DNA from: Xylogone sp. PMI_703
Taxonomy: Eukaryota > Ascomycota > Leotiomycetes
NCBI GenBank assembly: GCA_021399445.1
Contig: JAJTUQ010000001.1
Coordinates: forward strand, 2,666,001-2,730,000
Direction: 5' to 3'
DNA: 64,000 bases
The notes below the pieces were generated by a model. The model worked only from the letters and a program-made list of their open reading frames with translations. It was not told where the DNA came from and did not search any database. Each line of letters begins with the position of its first letter. Position 1 is the stretch's first letter. The translations under genes and the position numbers were made by a program. Shown piece after piece: positions 59,293 to 64,000 of the stretch.

Positions 59293-62054
59293 ATGATGAA
59301 CAACAGCAGAGGAAGCTACGGGCAGCCGCCCATGCAACCAGCTGACGAGTCAACTTATTCTTCGCTGCCGCAAGTGGTATACCCAAACGGATCACCAAAT
59401 CCCGGTGCTATGAATGGTTACGGGGACACGCAGAATTATGGAGCTGTGACCCAGAATGCCAGAGGTCCTCCGGGACCTAGCGGCACAGTTATTCTAGATG
59501 GCTATAGAAACGACATCCTGAATGGCTTTGAAGGAGAGAAACCGCGATATAACCCGGTTAGTCTTTTCGTACCACCTAGATAGGCGCTGCTAACTCCTTT
59601 ACGTAGCTCAACACCACGCGGCCGCAAAGTTCGATGCTTGTCAACGTCAATGACCCAATTCAGGTCCACCTTCTTGTCGAAACTGCGCTTGGGGATAGCA
59701 AAGAATTCGAGATCTTATCTCAGGAAGAGGTGGATGATTTGAAGAAACAATGCCAGGTCCTCACACAACGAATCGAGCAAGCTCGACAGAATCTTGCAAT
59801 ACAGTCAAAGTACCGAGATGCTGCTATGTCAATGACAAAGCTATACAATTCGGACAGGAAGAAGAGTATCGACGCAACAACCGGCAAGAACAGACGTAGT
59901 ATTCTCGGCCAACGGAGAAACAGCGACCAGCTTCGTGAAGCAGAAACAGAGCGAATGGCCAGTGAAAGAAAGTGTGAAGAATTGGCCGCGGAGCTATGGA
60001 CACTGGAAAAGCGTCTTATTGAGCCACAGACTAGGCTATTGAAACACACGGCTGGTATTTTGCAGATGACGCATAAAGGTCCTAAGATAGTGGCGAAGGG
60101 CGCAATGAACATACAGCAGCCTGGTATGCCTGGAAGTCCGGAGAGCATGTACACCTACTCCAATGCCAGGAATAGTGTGGAGACATTTAGTGAAGAGAAT
60201 TTCTTTGACGAGAGGAGTCTGTACAAGTCTGCAGAGCGTCTCGAGGGATACGGTCCCTACGGTACCAGAGACAGCTTTGAAGGGCGACCAAAATCGCGGA
60301 CACGAGGGGAGACCGAACAGCTGAAGATGATCGCAACCACGGAACAAGGGCTGGAAGATTTGAATGCCAGACTGAGGCAAATCATTGTCAAACTCAACCC
60401 GAAACTCAATGAGAAACTGGATGGCCCGCCACTAACAAAATCGGATAGCAATGGTCGTGCAACTGAAGTTGGCGCCATGCTAGGAGTTCATATAGATTAC
60501 CTTGGTAAAAGTATTATAGCTTTGGATCAAGAATGTGAACGCACGTTAGATGCAAAGGAGACAGCGAATGTTACTGTGGATAATTTTGACAAGATGGAAA
60601 CTGTGGTTGAGAGCTTGTGGGACTTTATTCAATCCGGAGAAGCCAAAGCAAGGGAACGGAGAGATCAAGATCGCCAAGCAAGAGCTGCTAAGGGGCTTCC
60701 TCCCAACGAGGAGGATGATCTCTCTGCTGATGACGGTGGTGACCCAAGTGAAGCCTTTTCCCTGCCGGGGTTCGCAGCGAAGGTCAAATGGCTTTATTCT
60801 CAAGCTTCCCGTCTTAAGGACCAGAAGATTGTTCTGCAGCGGCAGATTAAGCAACAGCGGGAGCTGAACAACCGGTCTGATGCCCAAAAAGATGCGGAGA
60901 TAGTGCATAAGACGGAGGAGCTTGAGGAGACCAAAGCATTATTGCTAAGGACAGAGATGGAGACAGACACTGTACGAGAGCAGCTTAGCACGGTGATGGA
61001 GAAACTCAACGAGGTCACACAGCGAGAAAGATTACGAGAACAATCTCGTGCAGGAGAAGAGGCCGCTGCTACTCGTGGAATTAAGGAAGAGCTAGGCAAG
61101 AGTGAAGAGAGGATAGCCCAACTAGAAGAAGAGCTTCAGGAACTCAAGGATGACCATGCCATTTCTGCTGCAGAGACTCAAACGAAGATTGGTGAATTGG
61201 AGTCCCAGATCGAGTCTTTATCTGCTGAGCTGGCAGCGGCTAAAGCAGCTCAGTCAGCCGCTGAAGAAGCTGTCAAACAAAAGGAGCAGGAAGTTGAGCA
61301 GAAAGGAGTTGAAATAGGGAAGAAAGAAAAGGACCTTGAGGAAATGAGCATGGACGTCGCGCGCCTACAAACTGAAGTAACTATTGCACGTGCTGAACTG
61401 GACGGAGCATACGGATCGAGGGCGGAACGGGCCGCAGAAGTAGCGGCCAATCCCGCAATCCAGAGAGAGATTGACGAACTAAGCAGAAAGAACGCCACTC
61501 TCACATCTGAGCTCGCAGATTTGCAAGCTGGATCTGGAGCTACCAGCAAGGAAATGCAAAGCCGGATCGACGTACTCAAGAAGGAGCTCGAAGAAACCAT
61601 TGAGGAATATGAACAGATGACCAAATTAAGCATTGAGTGGGAGAAGGAGAGAGAAGCACTTGAAGGTAGCATTGATAAACTCAGGGATGAGAAAGAGTCA
61701 TTGGAGACACAATTGAGCGAGGAGAAGGTTAAGTGGCTCGGTATCAAGAGCCCTGGAGACCTGACTCCTGGCGGCACACAAGCGAACGCTACAAGTACAA
61801 CAGTTCTGAAGAATGAATTCAAGAAGATGATGAGAGACGCAAGAGCGGAGAGTATGAAGGCCTTGAGGGTAAGTTTAATCACGTTTCCCAGTCTTTTGAT
61901 ATTGCATCACAAATTCCAGGGATACCATCTTACTGACATCGTTCTCTTTTAGGCTGAACAAGCAGAACGTCGTCGTCTGGAAGAAGAGCTCCGCACTTTG
62001 AGAAGGCAGAACGGGCCAGGAAAATCGGCACTAAGTCGAAGCATCCCTGCATGA
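59293..62054 (+). CDS. Uds1-domain (up-regulated during septation) coiled-coil protein, three exons
   Basis: Exons are 59293-59556, 59607-61868 and 61953-62054; introns of 50 and 84 nt are phase 0 and give 875 residues. The N-terminus is Gly/Pro/Asn/Tyr-rich and disordered. A conserved-type block from about 100 to 225 (HLLVETALGDSKEFEILS, VDDLKKQCQVLTQRIEQAR, LIEPQTRLLKHTAGILQM) matches the Uds1 family, named for a septation-induced fission-yeast gene. Long heptad-rich coiled coils fill about 470-775 (runs such as LEEELQELKDDHAIS), followed by the short basic helix QAERRRLEEELRTLRR. There are no membrane segments. The likely role is a structural or scaffold protein of septum or polarity sites; this is inference from family name and architecture. 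It is convergent with the last gene. Confidence 0.85.
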
Positions 62055-63019
62055 GGAGCAACTTATCCAGACTAGACATGAGAGTTTTTTCGAGCCCTCT
62101 CATCTCTTACAACCCAAAAGTTGCCTAACGCACAAATCTAAAGAACAACAACCTGTTTATTCTCCCTATTCCTTTTCATTGAGTTCATGAACAAAAAGAA
62201 GAAACAAAAAGACGGATGGTCAAAGACGGAGTTTTGTTTTCTCTCTCTCCTAACAATCATAGAGGACTGGCGACTACATAATGCATGCATTTTCAATGGA
62301 TACAAAACCAAAAGCAAAGAGCAACATGACACTTAGAGATGCGCATTTTAAAAGGGAAATTCTTGGCATGATACGTTCTCCCCCAGCTTTTCATTAACCA
62401 TCACCTCTTTTTATCTCTTTCCATCGTTGAGTCTTTATTTTGCTTTCTCCCTTTGTTTTCCATCCAGTTATGATTGCGTTACTATTTGAATCCGCGAGCA
62501 TTATTCTCCTTTAACACACTGCTTGAGCATATCTTTTGGCGCGTTAGGATTGGTTGTTGATTTTTTTTTATTTCCACTTTATACCTTTATTTTCCTTATT
62601 TCTACCCTCTTAACTGAGAGAATCTTAATATTATTGTCTATATGTATCATCAGATCCAATAACAATGTCCGAGGAGAGCATATGTATGTTTTCAGACGAA
62701 ATGTGGCGTTATCAATCTATTACCTATTACTATATGAAGCAAATATATCAAAAGTAACTAAGAGGCCTTGTCCTATGTTTATTTGCCTATTACGCCTGAA
62801 ATGATTTCTCACAAAAGAATATCCACTTTTGATCTATTGCTACAGCACCTAGATTTTGCTGTCCTGCACATCACCACAACTTTGCCCTCCATATGTACTC
62901 CTTTGAATAAATAAGATAAAATAAAACCGCCACCGCCATGAAAACGCCCATACACATATAGATTGTATAATATGCATCATATATATCCCTGCCTTTATAT
63001 CCCTAGCATGTAAAACCAA
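62055..63019. other. convergent intergenic region, AT-rich
   Basis: The 965 bases separate two convergent genes. They are AT-rich with long T runs and contain no supported gene. Confidence 0.6.
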
Positions 63020-64000
63020 CTAAATCCTCCCACCGCTAACGATTTCCCTCTCTAGCAATTCTATCTCTCCACTCTCCGCAGTACGTCTGCGTTCCAAGAT
63101 CCATCGCCCACCTGTCACAGGATCCTCTTCTTTCAAATAGCTAATGCTCTCGGCACTGCCGGTATAGCGATGGCGTTTGAAGTCTTTGTTTCCCGGTGCA
63201 TGCGGTTCTGTGTTTTCTTTCTGTGCCTCCTTTTCTAGATCTTCCTCCGGCTCTTCCGCAATCCCTAGTCCTATCCCCTTATTTGGTTCCAGGGATGGTG
63301 TTGCCATAGTAATTGTCGGGCTTCCAGGAAGGGAACTGCTCTCACTCGTGAGTCCCGTCCCAGGTCCAGGTAGGGAATTAGGTGTTTCGCCACCGAGACT
63401 ACTTTGTCTCCAGTGGCCTCCAATTCCGGTCGCGCCTCCTTGTCCCCATGGGGCGATTGGATTCACAGGGCTGGATGTGTCATCACCAGCGGCGCTCTTA
63501 GGACTACCAGCGCCGCTGTGTAGACTAGGCTGGCTGCCACCCCAAGCTCTATTTCTGAGTTTCATGAGTGCAGTAAGACTCATATCGCCGCCGTCATAGT
63601 CGTTGCCCATCATACCAGCCAATTGAGCCAGACCGGGACTGGTAACTGCACCAGTTTGATGGAGATTAAGAGACATGAACGAGTTGCGATTCGAATACTC
63701 CGAGCGTTCAGTTATGGGAGTGAGGTTCGGTTCTCGGGAGACAATACGTCCGCTATGACTGCGAGCTATGCCTTCAATACCACGAGCACCAAAGTATCCA
63801 CCGTTTACATATTCCGAGCCACCACCACCAGGAGCTGAGTAGAAGCCGAATTCTTGACCATAGAAGCCCTCTGAATCATTGGCCAATGCCTCCGCGTTTG
63901 CAGCAGCGATGATCGTATCGTCTTCAAAGGCATCGTCGTAGTCAAAATCATCGTATGATGGAGAGAAAGGCTCATATATATCACTCGAGTCTGTTACCAT
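63020..64000 (-). CDS. 3' part of an uncharacterised low-complexity protein, runs off the window
   Basis: The frame is open to the last base of the window, so the 5' end lies beyond 64000 and the first visible Met may be internal. The visible 326 residues are an acidic start (YDDFDYDDAFEDD), Gly/Ser/Pro-rich stretches (GGGGSEYVNGGYFGARG) and an ordered, charged C-terminus (GGRWILERRRTAESGEIELL, then EREIVSGGRI). Ser-Pro dipeptides are common. I do not recognise the family. The Gly/Ser/Pro composition over the whole length supports a real, partly disordered protein. Confidence 0.75.
   Translation of the reverse strand: MVTDSSDIYEPFSPSYDDFDYDDAFEDDTIIAAANAEALANDSEGFYGQEFGFYSAPGGGGSEYVNGGYFGARGIEGIARSHSGRIVSREPNLTPITERSEYSNRNSFMSLNLHQTGAVTSPGLAQLAGMMGNDYDGGDMSLTALMKLRNRAWGGSQPSLHSGAGSPKSAAGDDTSSPVNPIAPWGQGGATGIGGHWRQSSLGGETPNSLPGPGTGLTSESSSLPGSPTITMATPSLEPNKGIGLGIAEEPEEDLEKEAQKENTEPHAPGNKDFKRHRYTGSAESISYLKEEDPVTGGRWILERRRTAESGEIELLEREIVSGGRI

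Noticed and set aside
61250..61882. 210-aa Ser-rich open frame antisense to the Uds1 gene
   Set aside because: Typical complement of Glu/Lys-rich coiled-coil codons.

Overview
The window looks like nuclear DNA of a filamentous ascomycete (Pezizomycotina; Leotiomycetes is my best guess but is not proven). The reasons are short GT-AG introns (mostly 49-60 nt, donor GTATGT/GTAAGT, CTAAC-type branch sites), single genes on both strands without operons, and the gene set itself: a Zn2Cys6 regulator, a fungal mitochondrial calcium uniporter, a siderophore acyltransferase, Cdc24 and a Uds1-type septation protein. Splice junctions were assigned by eye. Each intron quoted preserves the reading frame, which is good but not transcript-level evidence.

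Layout. 1-17217 is almost gene-free; I can support only one small spliced gene in it (8724-9027, minus), an 81-residue Cys-rich protein. From 17218 onward the DNA is gene-dense: an uncharacterised basic/acidic protein with two KEN motifs (17218-19441, minus); the mitoribosomal protein Mrp10/mS37 (20028-20439, plus); CDC24 (21044-24469, minus), divergent from an F-box/WD40 gene (25049-27783, plus); a Golgi-type glycosyltransferase-like protein (29971-31676, plus); a Zn2Cys6 factor (32780-35320, minus); a SidL-like hydroxyornithine acyltransferase (36298-38115, minus); and a four-exon unknown gene (40561-41526, plus).

The right-hand part is mostly housekeeping: the calcium uniporter MCU (42827-44515, minus) directly followed by 2-oxoglutarate dehydrogenase E1 (45069-48272, minus); TFIIH subunit Tfb1 (48816-50806, plus); a rhomboid-like UBAC2/Dsc2-related membrane protein (51378-52257, minus); the cis-prenyltransferase Rer2 (52705-53856, plus); an ING/PHD protein of Pho23 type (54351-56584, plus); a Uds1-domain coiled-coil protein (59293-62054, plus); and the 3' part of an acidic/low-complexity gene that leaves the window (63020-64000, minus).

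The genes do not form a metabolic cluster. Two neighbour pairs have related biology: MCU beside KGD1 (mitochondrial calcium and the TCA cycle) and CDC24 divergent from an F-box/WD40 receptor (polarity and ubiquitin-mediated control). The gene-poor intervals share an unusual abundance of TACTGTA/ACAGTAC-type words. I found no tRNA, rRNA, transposon or CRISPR array. No clear undescribed system is visible; the best leads are the hidden small Cys-rich gene, the KEN-motif protein and the TACTGTA-rich gene-poor DNA.
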